A DNA stretch of 29,398 bases from Perkinsus chesapeaki (GCA_013115145.1 JAAPAO010000456.1:1-29398), one strand, 5' to 3'. Counted from the first letter of the stretch, positions 1-11,867 are shown. The notes: generated by a model not told the origin, from the sequence alone. Numbers and translations: made by a program.

Positions 1-83
1 CTTTTACCAATTTGTTCTGGGCTATATTAATTTGTTCTGGGCTTTAACTAATTTGGTCTTGGCTTTTACTAATTAGATCTTGA
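1..83. repeat. Degenerate tandem repeat at window edge
   Basis: Four imperfect 20-21 base units start near positions 1, 22, 42 and 63. The shared core resembles ctttaactaatttgktctgg, and the last unit is the most diverged. The array may continue left of the window. No function is implied. Confidence 0.7.
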
Positions 84-260
84 AATGGTGTAGTATGTAC
101 TATTACACGTTCAAAGCAGACCACCCCCGAAACTTCAAATGCCCGAAACTCTTGAAATTGAAAGCCAAGAATAAAAATTTGCGCGATTTACCAAAGTAAA
201 ATCCACGGTCCTTATGTGTAACCACTTTGTTCCATTACATCCAACGCAGCGATATCTCAC

Positions 261-480
261 CTCCACTCGTCCATAGGTTCTTGGTAGCCCCGTTAGCGTG
301 ACAACTCGATCAATCTCGCCGTTACATCCCAAAGCCACGTGCTGTAAATCCGCCGATAAATTATAAAATCTTTCAGCTTGCTCCACAAACAAAGATACGT
401 CTTGAGCATCAAGCGGCCTGCAAAAGGAAACATGTTCACCTTCCGAAATTCACTATCACAGCATCTCCACTAGGAGACAA
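261..480 (-). CDS. Two candidate exons of an unidentified gene
   Basis: A minus-strand segment 417-261 is open, follows a good acceptor (tttccttttgcag) and ends at a GTGAGA donor. It encodes about 52 residues containing LFVEQAERFYNLSADLQ and ALGCNGEIDRVVTL. A shorter upstream segment 480-440 ends at GTGAAC and joins it in phase, but only through a 22-base intron (439-418), which is unusually short. I do not recognise the protein. Further exons would lie beyond the left edge or between 480 and about 1400. The short intron could be an artefact of reading a diverged or frame-broken gene. Confidence 0.4.
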
Positions 481-729
481 CTGCACGGATTATTTTCGCG
501 ACTCCAAAAATACCGCGCGTCACATTCTGAAAAACGTTCGTTGACAAGTTAGACAGCTCGTGGCGTCACTTGGCGATTTTAGAGCTTCTCACCAGCGGAC
601 ACCTACCGGCAATAAACGTCACGTGGAAGCACTGACTGCAGTCGCTCCGCCGTCACCAGTCGGTTGATTACAGCACATCGCCCTATCAAACCCAAGATCG
701 GAGGAAAGTACGGTATGAACGCCACGCAC

Positions 730-1127
730 CTGTAAACCGACCCAACGACGACCGCATCAGGAGCACATCCTCCTCGTTGACATCATCTCTAGTCACTCTC
801 GACATCAATTCTATCACATCCGCAGCTGTGGTCTGAAGCACCAAAACTTCCGGGTCCAGTGCACTACCACACTATCGTTCAGAAATCCCTTCATTGAAAT
901 AAAGTGCCCTCAGAATCGCCACCACGCCAAGGTTCGTCAGCGCATGCTTGCCGTTTGTCAACACTGCAATCCTCCTCCTCCTTCTTACCTCCAAGGGGAG
1001 CTTCTCTATCAACAAAGCCTCTTGCCTCTCCGTAATAGCAAATGTATCCAAGGTCGGAGTTGATGGCACCTGCGTCACGTTCCTCAATCAAGCACTCAAA
1101 TTTGCCACACAGCTCGCGTGATGGTTC
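730..1127 (-). CDS. Candidate exons, helical-repeat-like, unresolved
   Basis: Several minus-strand stretches look coding. Segment 1127-1070 (EPSRELCGKFECLIEERDA) ends at a GTGCCA donor. An open run through 1000-880 contains KHALTNLGVVAILRALYF. After an in-frame TAG the same frame resumes with ALDPEVLVLQTTAADVIELM and ends at a CAG-GTGCGT donor at 730. The pattern of Leu/Ala helices with AADVIEL recalls armadillo/HEAT-type proteins such as the SMEK domain of protein phosphatase 4 regulatory subunit 3. That is a resemblance only. The splice structure is not solved and a pseudogene is possible. Confidence 0.25.
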
Positions 1128-2392
1128 CTTAGAAGACTTTTCTAGTCTTTAGTGGAGGGAGATGTAAAAACTGGTGCAATCTCGATGGAGTTTTACAAAA
1201 TGTTCGCTCCTCGCCAACACTTCTCATCAGGCCACCATCAGCACGCAGAAATATTTCGAAACGTCATGAGTGACTTCAACCATCAATTGCTCCATTTCCT
1301 GGAGCAAAACTCAGTGGGAGCCAAAATAATATCGATACTAGAGAGCTGATAGAACTACTACCACAAGCCACTCAGAGATTTCTGAAGGTGCATGACAGGA
1401 AAAACGCTTGACTCAGGTAGCAACATCGATATGACTGAGATTAGGCGCTACACTAGCCATACACCGAAGCGTTCCTGCGGCTCCCACTGAGTCTCACGCC
1501 AGAAACTGCAGGACTTACTGAGCTGCTGAGTGGTTGAAGTCACATGCAGCGGCGCATTGGAGCACTCTCCACTCTAACAATGCTTTGCACTACACTGAAA
1601 GCTGTTCCTTCCCATCCCACATCTCTTCCCTCACCTGTGTGGCAACGTGAGGATTCATGTTGTGAGTTGGGAAATCCCTAGTCGCCCAATCTGTCCCCTC
1701 CGCAACTGAGGACGGCGAATTGCTACTACCTGAACGAGGTAGAAAGCGTGAAAGTCAATAAGGCAAGTTGAACGGATTCATGAACAAATAGCTCACCGGG
1801 TACTAGCCGGCGGGGAACACACACGCTCACGTGAGGGCACAGCTCAAGTCAACTCGGAGCGTCTTTCTCATCATTCAGTCCCAGGAAGACTGCATTTCAT
1901 GCCATGCTCTTGGCAATCAGACTTTCTATTATATCTCCTCATCCGTATCACTAGTTACAGTGTCCGACCCTCTTCGATACATTCCCACCAAGCTCCACCG
2001 CTCACCTCCATGTGTCTCACTAAAACGTCGAAGTGACCGCATCACAGCAGCGCTCCTTGAGCCAGCAACCAACGATACACATCTCCGGGAAATCATTGTT
2101 ATCAATTAAAATGAGCAAGATGAGTAAGAGTTCACTTTTCATATGCTCAAACACACCTCTCTAGAACCGAAAGTTAGCCGAAGTGTGGTAAGTAATTCCT
2201 ATTAAGACCGCCGATCCTCTTAGATCGATGCCAATAAAAGGCTATAGTACAATCGTAACACTCTGCATCAATAACGCGTCCCGTAATACAACAATTCCCC
2301 AAAATTGACCCACTGAAATCAAGCAGCTAACAAACAAGGGTATTTCTTGTTTTTTTAATGTGCACGTCAACTTGTTGATGACTAAGATACTC
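1128..2392. other. Region without a resolved gene
   Basis: No exon chain could be confirmed. Weak candidates on the minus strand are a possible exon before 1340 (MEQLMVEVTHDVSKYF, after a tttgctccag acceptor) and a possible first exon 2042-2006 (MRSLRRFSETHG) ending at a GTGAGC donor. They may belong to the unresolved gene at the left edge. Open frames on the plus strand here show no family signal. Confidence 0.4.
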
Positions 2393-4065
2393 TCATCGCC
2401 AATTCTTCTTGTAGCTCAGATCAATGCCTCTCGGAACACCCTCTGCTCTCCCATCACGCTCCGCACGGTGCTCTCTTTCCCTTTCAACATTGTGTGTTGA
2501 CATATCGCGGAACTGAAAAAAGGAGAGACAATAACTTCGCGGAATCTCCCCCCCCATTTTTCCGAGTATATCCGCCAATTACGTAAGCACCGCCGCTAAG
2601 AAACGAATGCTGCTGCGATGAGGCCGGGTTACCGCCAGGCCGGGACCTCGACCTGCCGATCTCAACGCTGAACCATTTCTGATGCCCGAAAGCCCCGTGA
2701 TTGGGGATTTTTTCAGACGGCCATATCGGAATTACCGAAACACAAGAACTGAATTTACCTTCTTATGTTTGATATTGTTCTCAAACATTCGCCAGCCCAT
2801 CGCACGAGCATCCCTTCCTTGCTCCCACCGACGCTTCATCTTATTCACTCTAGCCCGCTCCTCTCCAGCTTGTCGTGATCCCTCGTTCTGACAGATTGGG
2901 ACGTCAATTATAAAGCCTGGGGAAGCCGCTCTTTCCGCTTCCCGGAAGCGAGATGTGAATTTCACTTCAGTCAAGGAGATTTTCAGTAAATTTAAAAAAT
3001 ACATTCCACCAAACTTTTCGGGGCTTATTTGGGGAAATATATGCCAAAAAATGATATATTTTTACAGCTATCGAAGCGAGCAGTTAGTTCCTCAAGAGAG
3101 TTATTCGGCAAAAGCGAAAACTCCGTCAGCTCAGTTATATCGCAAAAATAGCTCCCCAAACGACTGAGTTAGTTCCTAAGTTTGCTCGCCCCTTACCAAA
3201 CGATCCTCATTAGCCTTCGCTGTGTTCTGAGCATACTCCTCATCTTCACGCTCTTTATCTAATATCTTCTCACATTCGTTCATAACCTGCACAACAACTT
3301 AACTATGAAAGATATGAAGCCAGTCAAACATTTCAAAATTTTTGACTCGAAAATAAAATTTTTGGGTGAGTTTTCCCACTAGATTTTCTGACAGGAAGTG
3401 TCAGTTGTATCCCATGGACACTGTCCCTGCATCAGGAATGCTTGGCGAGCATGGGGCAATTCGTATATACACAGACCCAACGCTGAGTTGGTTCCAAAAA
3501 GCTCGGCGAACGGAGGTTCAAGAATATCATTATGTCCAATTGTTTGGTGCTACGCTTCTACAAACATGAGCTGATGACTCGGACTAACCGTACGTATAGA
3601 AGATGGTCCCACTCTTTCGCATGGCTCGCGAGCGAAATGGCCCACAACGCAGATACAGGAAGGACACAGTAGTGGACCACGATCTACGACCCCCTGCTAG
3701 CCTATCTCTACCGAAACTGATTAATCCAAAAACCAGGAACAATACAGATAATACTCAAGCGATGGTACCAACGGTCCAAAGATAGTGGTAGCATTGCGCT
3801 GAAGTATGGCGCGCACGAGATCCCTCGAACCGCACGTATAACTCGCTTAGCCCAAGCAAAGCAGCGGTGAGCTGTATTCACTTGAGCGCACTTTCGTTAG
3901 GGTACCAGCAAGCCATGATGGTAAGGAATGCTGATGCGCCCAGAGATGTTCATGTCACCATCCTCAGCATTAGCGTAATAACTTTATCTGAGTCCTTGCC
4001 ATCACGGATGTTCCGCTATATCAAGGATCGACAAGAAGCTTATACCTTCCGCTAACCCCAGCTTC

Positions 4066-4114
<49 letters not shown>

Positions 4115-6263
4115 CATAATTGCTTGATAAAGAGTAAATTCAGCCAAAAAGAAATCATGAAGAAGTAAGAAAACACGCTGTAGCTTGTCTTCTCTAGTCT
4201 TCACCCGACTGACGCGAAATATCACGGCTACAGGACAATGTGGGATATGGCAGACGGCTCCCGCGTTGGGTACTCTGAAATTAATCCTTGCTTAGAGCAT
4301 TCGACAATACGCTCATCCACTCGAATTCGTCGATACCCACAATGAATATATCATCAAATGCACCGCCGGCCCAGTAATGCACTCAAAACCTCGACTTAAC
4401 CCCGCCGCTTATTTCAGCTAATGCTCATCCATAGCCACAGCACAAGTTTCTTCCAACTCACGTCATTGTTGAAATCTTCCCCTTCCAAGTCCAATGGATC
4501 CATCCCTCGTCTCATCCGTTCGATATTCTCCTTCTTCCGTCGCTTTAATACTCTCTTCTTAGCATGCGGGATGATCTGATACAACAACACGTGAACCACG
4601 CAATAGTCAATAAAAAGTACAACTTCGGATCCCGGATCACAGAATGCAATTCGTTGCAAATCCATCGCAATAAGCGGAATTATTCGTGACTGAAATCGTC
4701 GAAAATCGAGAGCCAGGATCCTTCTCGACAGTCTTGAATGGAACAACGACACGTGAACCGCGCAATAGTCAACGAAAGGGCAAAATTCGGAACACGGAAA
4801 CATGCAGCATGTTTCGGAGCAGCAAATCCAAATAAGCGAAGAACTGAAGTAATCAGTCCGGATACTATTGAACTGTTATCGACAGTCTCGGACAATGACG
4901 ACCAAACCAAACATTTTTCTGCGTACAAGCCTCTCGAAGGCACTTTCAGAGGAGACCATACAAATATTTCATACGACCGGTGTAGGACTCACCTCTTTAT
5001 ATTTATCATTATAATTAGGATCGTTAATGTCCTTCAATGCCTTAGCCAGAACTTGGAATGCTTCGGCTGCCTTTGGATGATTGCACTTATCAGGATGAAC
5101 TAGTAGCGATAGTCGACGGTACCTTAAAGGAAATAATACCAAAAGATGCCACAGGAAATACCGTTTTAGCGAAAAAAAACTAAGTAAGCATCAGAATACT
5201 TGCCCACGCAATTTTCTCGCCCGTTTTTCTTCCAAAGAAAAAGTCATCCTCCCCCCTTACTGTTTTTGTATCTCCTTATCACTATGCTCCTCAGTAGGGT
5301 CCAACAGTAACACCTCGTACCTGAGGAATGCTGTCAAGCAATACGAAACTGACGAATTCGCGACTTTCCGACTGCTGACAACTTCAAGTGAATACTCAAC
5401 AAACCTATTTTACTATGTCGGAGGGAAATCTTCTTCTTACGCCCCAAAAATATCGTCCGCAAAGTTTTAAGTTTTCAGCAACCATATGGATGAGATGAGA
5501 TCACAACCCATTTCTTATTGAAGTCGAACCCAGTGTAAACAACAAGCCGCCAAAGGATACTTACGCGCTGCTGAAAACCTTCGAAGTCAACCGATCTGCT
5601 TGGTAATTCGGATCATTATTATCCTTGCCTGCAAACCGCTTATGTAGAGCTTTATCTGAACAAACGAGAAAGGGATATGGGAGATCCAGCTTGGCCAATA
5701 CACAACATAGCCCCCATTATAACGAATACAGAGGTTCAACCACCACTGTGGTTGGGTATGCGTTCCAATTGACTATAATGGAATAATTCCAACGCGATTC
5801 AACCACACTTTCTTCAAATCCATGTTATGTTATACCCAGTATGCATCCATATTATAGTGCAGGGTAACAGTAATCTTCTGTTCGGGACAATCGTTTACTG
5901 CCAACCTGTATTATTATACTGAGTATTGTATAAATTCTATATATTGATGAACATACTGTTCCTCAACGCCGCTGGAGCATTTGTTACAAAAGTACCTCCC
6001 CCCTAGTTTAAAAAAATAAAAGCTATAAAAGTTCCACTGTTCGTTCAAATTCCCGCATTAGATTCTGCCTCCCCTCGATGATAACTGCTTTGCCCCATAC
6101 CATATCTCCTATTACTCTTTGCTGTTTGTAAATGGGTAACTTCATCCTCAAACATTTCCATCAGATGAGCGAATTCTTCCTCAGTTTTCTCATCACTCGC
6201 CGGCGTGCTATCATCACCTGCCGTTTTGGCGGCTGCTGGACTTTTAGAGGAAGTTGAAGACAT
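2393..6263 (-). CDS. DNAJC8: DNAJC8/SPF31-type J-domain protein, eight exons
   Basis: A J-domain co-chaperone; relatives associate with spliceosome and SR-protein kinase machinery in the nucleus. Exons are 6263-6116, 5655-5565, 5320-5261, 5122-4993, 4575-4462, 3286-3197, 2887-2759 and 2512-2393. All junctions are GT-AG and keep phase, giving 293 residues (human DNAJC8 is about 253). The order is an acidic Ser-rich N-terminus, a J-domain from about residue 81 (YEVLLLDP) with the HPD motif at 109-111 inside YRRLSLLVHPDK, a basic stretch (KKRVLKRRKKEN), FNND, and the family's C-terminal signature WEQGRDARAMGWRMF. The last exon follows a strong ctccttttttcag acceptor. Introns run 138-1175 bases. 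The start ATG at 6263 is the first in frame. The identification is firm; exon 8 is the least conserved part. Confidence 0.88.
4068..4114. repeat. (TTG)n microsatellite in DNAJC8 intron 5
   Basis: About fifteen uninterrupted TTG units on the plus strand (CAA on the transcribed strand), inside the longest intron (4461-3287) of the DNAJC8-type gene. Confidence 0.95.
4582..4870. repeat. Degenerate tandem duplication in DNAJC8 intron 4
   Basis: A block starting near 4582 (acgtgaaccacgcaatagtc) recurs from about 4741 (acgtgaaccgcgcaatagtc). The following sequence also matches in part (gcaaatcc, aataagcg). The period is about 160 bases and the copies are clearly diverged. The left copy abuts the acceptor of exon 5; the acceptor dinucleotide context is not kept in the right copy. 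Confidence 0.7.
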
Positions 6264-6274
6264 TGACGTATAAG

Positions 6275-6477
6275 AGAATCTTCCCTGTGCGAAAAGATAC
6301 TACACGAAGTTTTCCATGTGCAGAGGGATACTCCGCATTACTCACCGAGTGGAAAACCAAATTCAGAGAATCTTTCAAGTGCGAAGATACTTCATAGAAT
6401 CTTTCAAGTGCGAAGATACTTCATAGGATCTTCCAAGTGCGAAGATACTTCATAGGATCTTTCAAGTGCAGAAGATC
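6275..6477. repeat. 29-base tandem array 5' of the DNAJC8 gene
   Basis: Clear copies start at 6368, 6397, 6426 and 6455, each 29 bases with core ctttcaagtgcgaagatac. Two more diverged copies lie at about 6275 and 6305. The array fills much of the 438-base gap between the MCTS1 stop (6702) and the DNAJC8 start (6263), so it sits in the DNAJC8 promoter or 5' UTR region. Confidence 0.9.
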
Positions 6478-6701
6478 TTTTAGTGCCGCTTGGGAAGCTA
6501 TCCAACATAGCTTTCACCATCATCGAACAACTTCCAAAAGAATGAACATTCCCATCGGCGTTTCTCTGACACCTTCCAAGCTCTCATCCAAACGACCCAG
6601 GTTCAATCCCCGCAACCCTCCACTAATACCCTCTAAAACCCAACATACATCCTTATGAAACTGCTGCTGCTGATCAGCTCTCCACGCAACAAGAGCGTAT
6701 C

Positions 6702-9413
6702 TTATAGCGGTTTCGAGGTGAATTTCCACAGTCCATCATTCAAGTAATGTATATTCTCAATCGCTATACCTTGATTTGTCGCGCGCCTGAAAATTACAAA
6801 GCACTACTACTACTGCCATCATCTTCCTAAAAATTATTCCGCGTCATGGGATGTCGGGCTTTTGCAAGATATCAATTATTTCATTATTTAAAATAATCAC
6901 CAGCAGTGCACCGTTTTGCTTCGATATTAAATCCCAAAAATAATTTATTTTCTCAAAAACTTCTGACATCCCATCAGCCTTAAACCACTGTAAAATGCCG
7001 AAGCCATCTTCATAACCATATTTCCGTTATAATTCCCTCTGTTATATTACATCTCATCTGCCGACATCAATGTCTTCCCTATCGCACATATATGTTCCTT
7101 TCCTTCAGCCAAGACCGCCTAAACAATAAAAACAGCTCTTTACGCGATCGAAGCCGATTTCTGTGCTCTATTTGATATCTACTAAAGATTAGTTATTGTA
7201 ATAACGATGACCATTTCCATCATCCCTAACAAAAATGTGGCGTATGACAGAGTCTGTGACACAGACTGCTTTCCACCCGGAGTAATAATTGTAAGTAACA
7301 GCCAGCAATCAAATTTCAAAGTGCAAGTAGCTTACTACCACTATTTCCCAAGAAATCATCTATCGACAAAAATAGGTCCCTATCGGCCGAAGTTAAAGCG
7401 CCCCAGATGCTCCCAAATCAAATGCCCTTGATCCATCTCCTTTATTTCAGAATATTCCATCCTATATCTCTGCATTAACAAATACGTTACTGGCCTCGCA
7501 AAACACATTTCGATGATGCCAGTTCTAGAAGTCTAGTTCCAGTTTCAACCGCGCCCACCTCCGTGATCCTGTTAAGCCGCCACGCAACCCACTTACCACT
7601 ATTTGGTCTTTCTCAAGATGCTCAGGTAGCGCGCCGCCAGGGCTTGTCAAACCAGGCGTCATAATGTTGGCTCCTGAGAAAAGTACGGCAAGGAATACAA
7701 CACATTCCATGCTTTGGCGAGCTCCTGGCCAAACCTAGATATTCATTAACATCAATAATGTAGCAAAGCTCACAAAAGCAACATTCCCTCTGGACAACTT
7801 CAAATTCTTGAAGGTGATATTGCTTGTTATTGCCCACCTTACCCCCCCCCCCCCCCACTGCCACGTACCCCACTACGACACTGGATAAGATATAGGGTCG
7901 ATGGCTGGCATAACTATAGAACACTAAACGAGCTTCATTTAATAAAACCAATAACAAGCTGCTTACCCTTCAAGACCAATAAACACATTATAATGATCCC
8001 GTATAGAATAGACCGTATCGCCCAGAAGACAAGAAAAATGCACTTTTGATGTGTATTGCGCCGGTCGACAAGCACACTTCACACGCCAGCCCCATTATTA
8101 AGTATCGTAATGAATGACCAATGATCAATTAAGATCATTAAACTACATACACTGATGGCTAACTACAGGTAACTATTGTATTACTAACTCCATAGCCCTA
8201 CCATTACCCCTATTACCTTTCAACACAAACTTAATCGCTCCTCGATCGACTCTAACCAAAGGCATCATAGTCGGAACTGAAACCATGCGCATGCGTGCAA
8301 TACACCAACCCACTGGCGAGAATGATGATGATGATCGAAGTGCGAATTCTCACCGGCAATCAACGTCTGATTATCGAACGCCATGCCACCCTGCTGTGGA
8401 ATGTCCCGTAAATCATCGATGATATAAAATAGAGTCTATTTTAATGGTCTATTTAATAGACCCCGAGCGCAGCAAAGATGAAATAAAATATACATTTCCA
8501 CAGTAAAATCACTCCGTACTTCCGATAATTTGATTAAAAATATTTAATCCAAAAGAAAGTTCAAAATTAGAATAAAATGAAAACATTGCGTAAATCCCAA
8601 TCATTGGTATTACATCGGTGTACTGTCCGTAATGTAGGTATCCACGGACCATCTCTGAGCTGGAAGAAAAGCACTTCGCCATTTACAGCAAACAGTTGTA
8701 CGTGATCTTTGCTGAACAGAAAAAAATCATAACGGAAAAGATCCAAAATTTTTCGGAAAATATGCACTACAGTAAAAACAAGTGGGCGAAGAAGACTTTA
8801 TTTTTCCGAAGAGATGTACAAACTAGTGAGGAGATGCATTATGCTCTCTTTGGTGACTAAAAACAAGCTTGTTAGAGTTTGACTTCGAGCTCCAGCCTTG
8901 GCTTCCGGCATATAAAAAGTTAGATGCCTGCAAGATCACTAGCAGTGAATTAATTTGAGCTGGAAAATATGGTTAAGCATTTTAAGAGGTAGAGAATTCC
9001 AGTCAAGTGGGGTAGATCGCCAAATAGCAAAGGGGAAACTTAACAAGTTGGAGGAGTTATATACAGATGTGGTAGGCATCATCTAAAGACTGGGATCGAG
9101 TGTGCAGTGATAACTTAGCCGAGAGTGCGAATTTATGCCTGATCTTTTAGGACATAATCTGCCCAGTCATTCCAGGACGCTACATTCTCATTAACGTATC
9201 GACAGCAGTTCGAGTAAGGAATCCCACCAGCCCCCACCCATCTCTGTCTCACCATTTAACTAAGACGTTCTGTGCCTTCTTCGGGAATAGTCCGACAACA
9301 CATTCCTCCATACGAGGGAAGTCCTCGGCGACCTTAGCTTTAACCCCTCGTGCGACAGAAGACTTCGCTTGGTTCTGTGTTGAGACGTCTGCCTCTGTGA
9401 AGGACTTGAACAT
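6702..9413 (-). CDS. MCTS1: MCTS1/Tma20 homolog (PUA domain), six exons
   Basis: A cytoplasmic translation factor; MCTS1/Tma20 pairs with DENR/Tma22 to recycle 40S subunits and aid re-initiation. Exons are 9413-9253, 8711-8614, 8276-8217, 7673-7597, 7118-7051 and 6786-6702. All introns are GT-AG (264-543 bases) and in phase, giving 182 residues, equal to the family length of about 181. It begins MFKSFTEADVSTQNQAKS. Family blocks in order are FPKKAQ, HVQLFAVNGEVLFF (57-70), GPWIPTLRTVH, VDRGAIKFVL, GANIMTPGLTSPG (107-119, PUA), AVLAEGKEH and the terminal NIHYLNDGLW (166-175). The identity is firm at every exon. A 67-residue reading with a stop at 7380 was considered and dropped because the true C-terminus lies at 6702. 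Confidence 0.93.
7842..7856. repeat. Poly-C run in MCTS1 intron 3
   Basis: Fifteen consecutive C on the plus strand within intron 8216-7674. It is prone to slippage and to sequencing-length error; the exons are unaffected. Confidence 0.95.
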
Positions 9414-9647
9414 TTCAAACAACTATCAGCAGAGCTCGCCCACAGAAAACCCATTGAAGGAAGATAAGATGGAGGAGCAGCTCAAACAGGATAAACATGA
9501 AGTGGTTTTCTAGCAAATCAAAGTCATCGAACTCACACTGTAGTGTCACCAAACCACTTACTCCCTTAGCCCTGCACAATTCCTTTTTTCCCAGACTCAA
9601 CACAAAATCTGTCCCCTCGCAGAAACTGTCAACAATCTTCATGCTTT

Positions 9648-11014
9648 TCACTCAAAATTTTCAACGTCACTTGGAGGTAGCACGCCCGCGTCCCGAGCAT
9701 CCCTTATAAGCTCCATCAACTCCGCTCTTTCTCTCTGTTAAAGATAAGATATCTTATTGCCATCATCAGCAACAACTACCTCTTTCTTGACGTAATGTAA
9801 CCAAGCCCGATGAACCGATTCGTTCCAGGAGCTGGCAACGCTACCAACCATATAAAAAATGACACCTAAGACATACAACAGAAAATAACAGGCCACAGTA
9901 ACCATTAACGGATGCCTAGATTTCCCTTGCACAATCACGTGTTATCGGCAGTAGTGAGCCACGAAGGAAGAACAGAAACTATTTCCTAGGAAAATATAGC
10001 GCTTCTGCAAGCCTGCACGATATTTTTCGCGCCTAAGGAGGATGCCAATTCACCGAGTAAGGGAATCACTGTGGCCAACATCAATTTCATGACGGAGGAT
10101 CCCAATCCATGAACAAGGGCCTTTAGAGTTTTTACTTTCAAATACAGTGGTTACAGAAATCTCTTTCGATCCTCTGCTCTATTAGATTAGGGGCAATACA
10201 ATATTCAATGGCATTCCCAAAGCACTTGACCACAAGAGCAATGATTCGCCGAGTGCTGTTATGTAAACAAGCTCTTTCCATTACACAAACTGTAAAGTGT
10301 CGCCGAGTCTTGAAGAGGCATGGAGGTGTCCAGGAAATAATACGCAGCTTGGTGTGGTCTATTGCGTGTCCATTCTGACAACTCCTTTGTTGACAGGACC
10401 ACATATGAATTGAACCAGTTATCAGGACAAAGATACTAGCAAATTCACGATTGAATCTTTGGACTGGTTTCCCATCTATTACTACGGTGACGCACTTGCA
10501 GAGCAGTGTTATGGGAAAGATGATTAATATGAAAAAGTACTTTGCAAATTATGACTATTATTTCCACTGTAATGTCAATTTTGGTAGGAGAGACCACACA
10601 GATTGAAATGCAAGAGAAAGCGAATGCTAAGGTGAGTTAAATGACAGTGTAAGGCGCCGCCACCGGGATATTACCAAATAGTCCAGTCACCGTCACTCGC
10701 CAACAAAAGTTCCAAAAATATTGCCGACGGATGTAGAAGGCCGCCCAGTTTACCATTACCAAGACAATAACACTGTAGTACGTAGCATGTTGAAGACTGA
10801 TAGTTTTGTGGCGCGTGACTTATTTGTTGCCCAAAAGTGATGCTACGCTCCGCTCAGCGCACATTCTCCGTCGCTCGCCGAAAAATAGTCGGAAATTCGA
10901 TCGAAGATGCCACATCTTCCTACTTTGAAAAGCGGTCCCAGGAGCGCCTCTTACATGTGAAATCCAATCATAGGAGCCCTCTTCGATTTCAGGAGAGGTA
11001 GACTATTGAACACC
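9648..11014 (-). CDS. Polytopic membrane protein, multi-exon, unidentified
   Basis: Candidate exons 11014-10955, 10772-10675, 10626-10496, 10435-10287, 10255-10155, about 10134 onward, to 9780, and 9734-9648 chain mostly in phase. Hydrophobic blocks are VIVLVMVNWAAFYI, a stretch from AFAFSCISICVV to VIICKVLF, IIALVVKCFG, VMKLMLATVIPLLGELA and VACYFLLYVLGVIFYMVGSV. A soluble loop contains YLCPDNWFNSYVVLSTKELS. The charged tail is KKERERAELMELIRDARDAG, then VLPPSDVENFE and stop. The last intron (9779-9735, 45 bases) is convincing. The 20-base gap at 10154-10135 and the junction into the 9905 segment are not settled. The 5' end is not found, and no family is assigned. The last two exons alone could also start at ATG 9905, giving a 70-residue single-span protein. 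Confidence 0.5.
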
Positions 11015-11154
11015 CTGTCATTTTGTTGGATTTAAAATACTCATGGACGATGTCGAGTTATTTGTTTCGTAAGCATTCACTGTTTAACATTTCATATCTC
11101 ATACAATCGATGACTCAGTTGCCATAATCCACACCTTCCGTTCATTTGTACCAT

Positions 11155-11327
11155 TTACATGCACTCATGGAGTATAGTCCTTCTCATCAGCCTTCCGGCC
11201 TTCACAGAGGCAAGAGCTTCATCCATGACAGAGTCAGCCTTAGCGCCTCAAATTTGTAACCTATCTCGCACCTTTACCGACAACCTTTCTGCCATCAGTC
11301 CTCCGAACGCTTCAACAAGACTTGGGT
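11155..11327 (-). CDS. 3' exons of an unidentified gene
   Basis: Exon 11327-11272 (DPSLVEAFGGLMAERLSVK) ends at a GTGCGA donor and joins in phase across a 33-base intron to terminal exon 11238-11155 (ADSVMDEALASVKAGRLM and so on to TAA). An open stretch just upstream (to about 11490) with LAEPKDELSVIYQRAQRLLL is probably part of the same gene, but the junction is unclear. On the opposite strand an ATG at 11159 opens a 67-residue frame with a signal-like start; the two readings compete. I do not recognise the protein. Confidence 0.35.
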
Positions 11328-11867
11328 CTTCGACAAAGGAGGAGACCGAGAAACCACTGTAAAAGGAGTCTCTGAGCTCTCTGATATATCACGCTCAGTT
11401 CGTCCTTGGGTTCAGCCAAGAGCACGGTGAGCCGACAGACATCTCCAGAATAGTTAGTTCTGGGATGTCCACAGTGAACCCCAACAGGAAGTGAGTGAAG
11501 CAATCCTGTAGTATGCTAGCTACGTATTCAGTCCTTCCACACCCAACATCGGTGTTCATGAGCGGCTTAGCTATACCGTGCTCGTCAGCTCAGAGGCCAT
11601 TTCAAGAGCTACTATATCATCTAGTGTTCCTACAGTGCCCCTTGTTGTGAATAAAGCAGCTCTCAATGATCTATTTTGAGTCTGCTGAACACATATCTTT
11701 CAACCGAATGAAAAACCGTCACGTATGTTTCGTCGAGACAACCGAATACACAGGGCACATAGACCGGGGCAATGACCGCCGCATGCTTGTAAGAAAACCT
11801 TTGTTGTTAAGCTGCTGGATACTGTTTAACGGGGCAGATTACTTCACAGTACAAAGCTTTCTTCACG

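Noticed and set aside
4414-4943. Long minus-strand frames read without splicing
   Set aside because: Only 4575-4462 is exon (DNAJC8 exon 5); the rest is intron sequence containing the duplication.
6590-6612. tRNA T-arm-like ggttcaatcccc
   Set aside because: No paired T-stem, A-box or acceptor stem is present around it.
7380-7710. A two-exon small secreted protein starting MECVVFLAVLFSGANIM and ending at 7380
   Set aside because: The GANIMTPGLTSPG block is the PUA domain of MCTS1, and exons 7118-7051 and 6786-6702 complete that family exactly, so the ATG and stop used here are coincidental.
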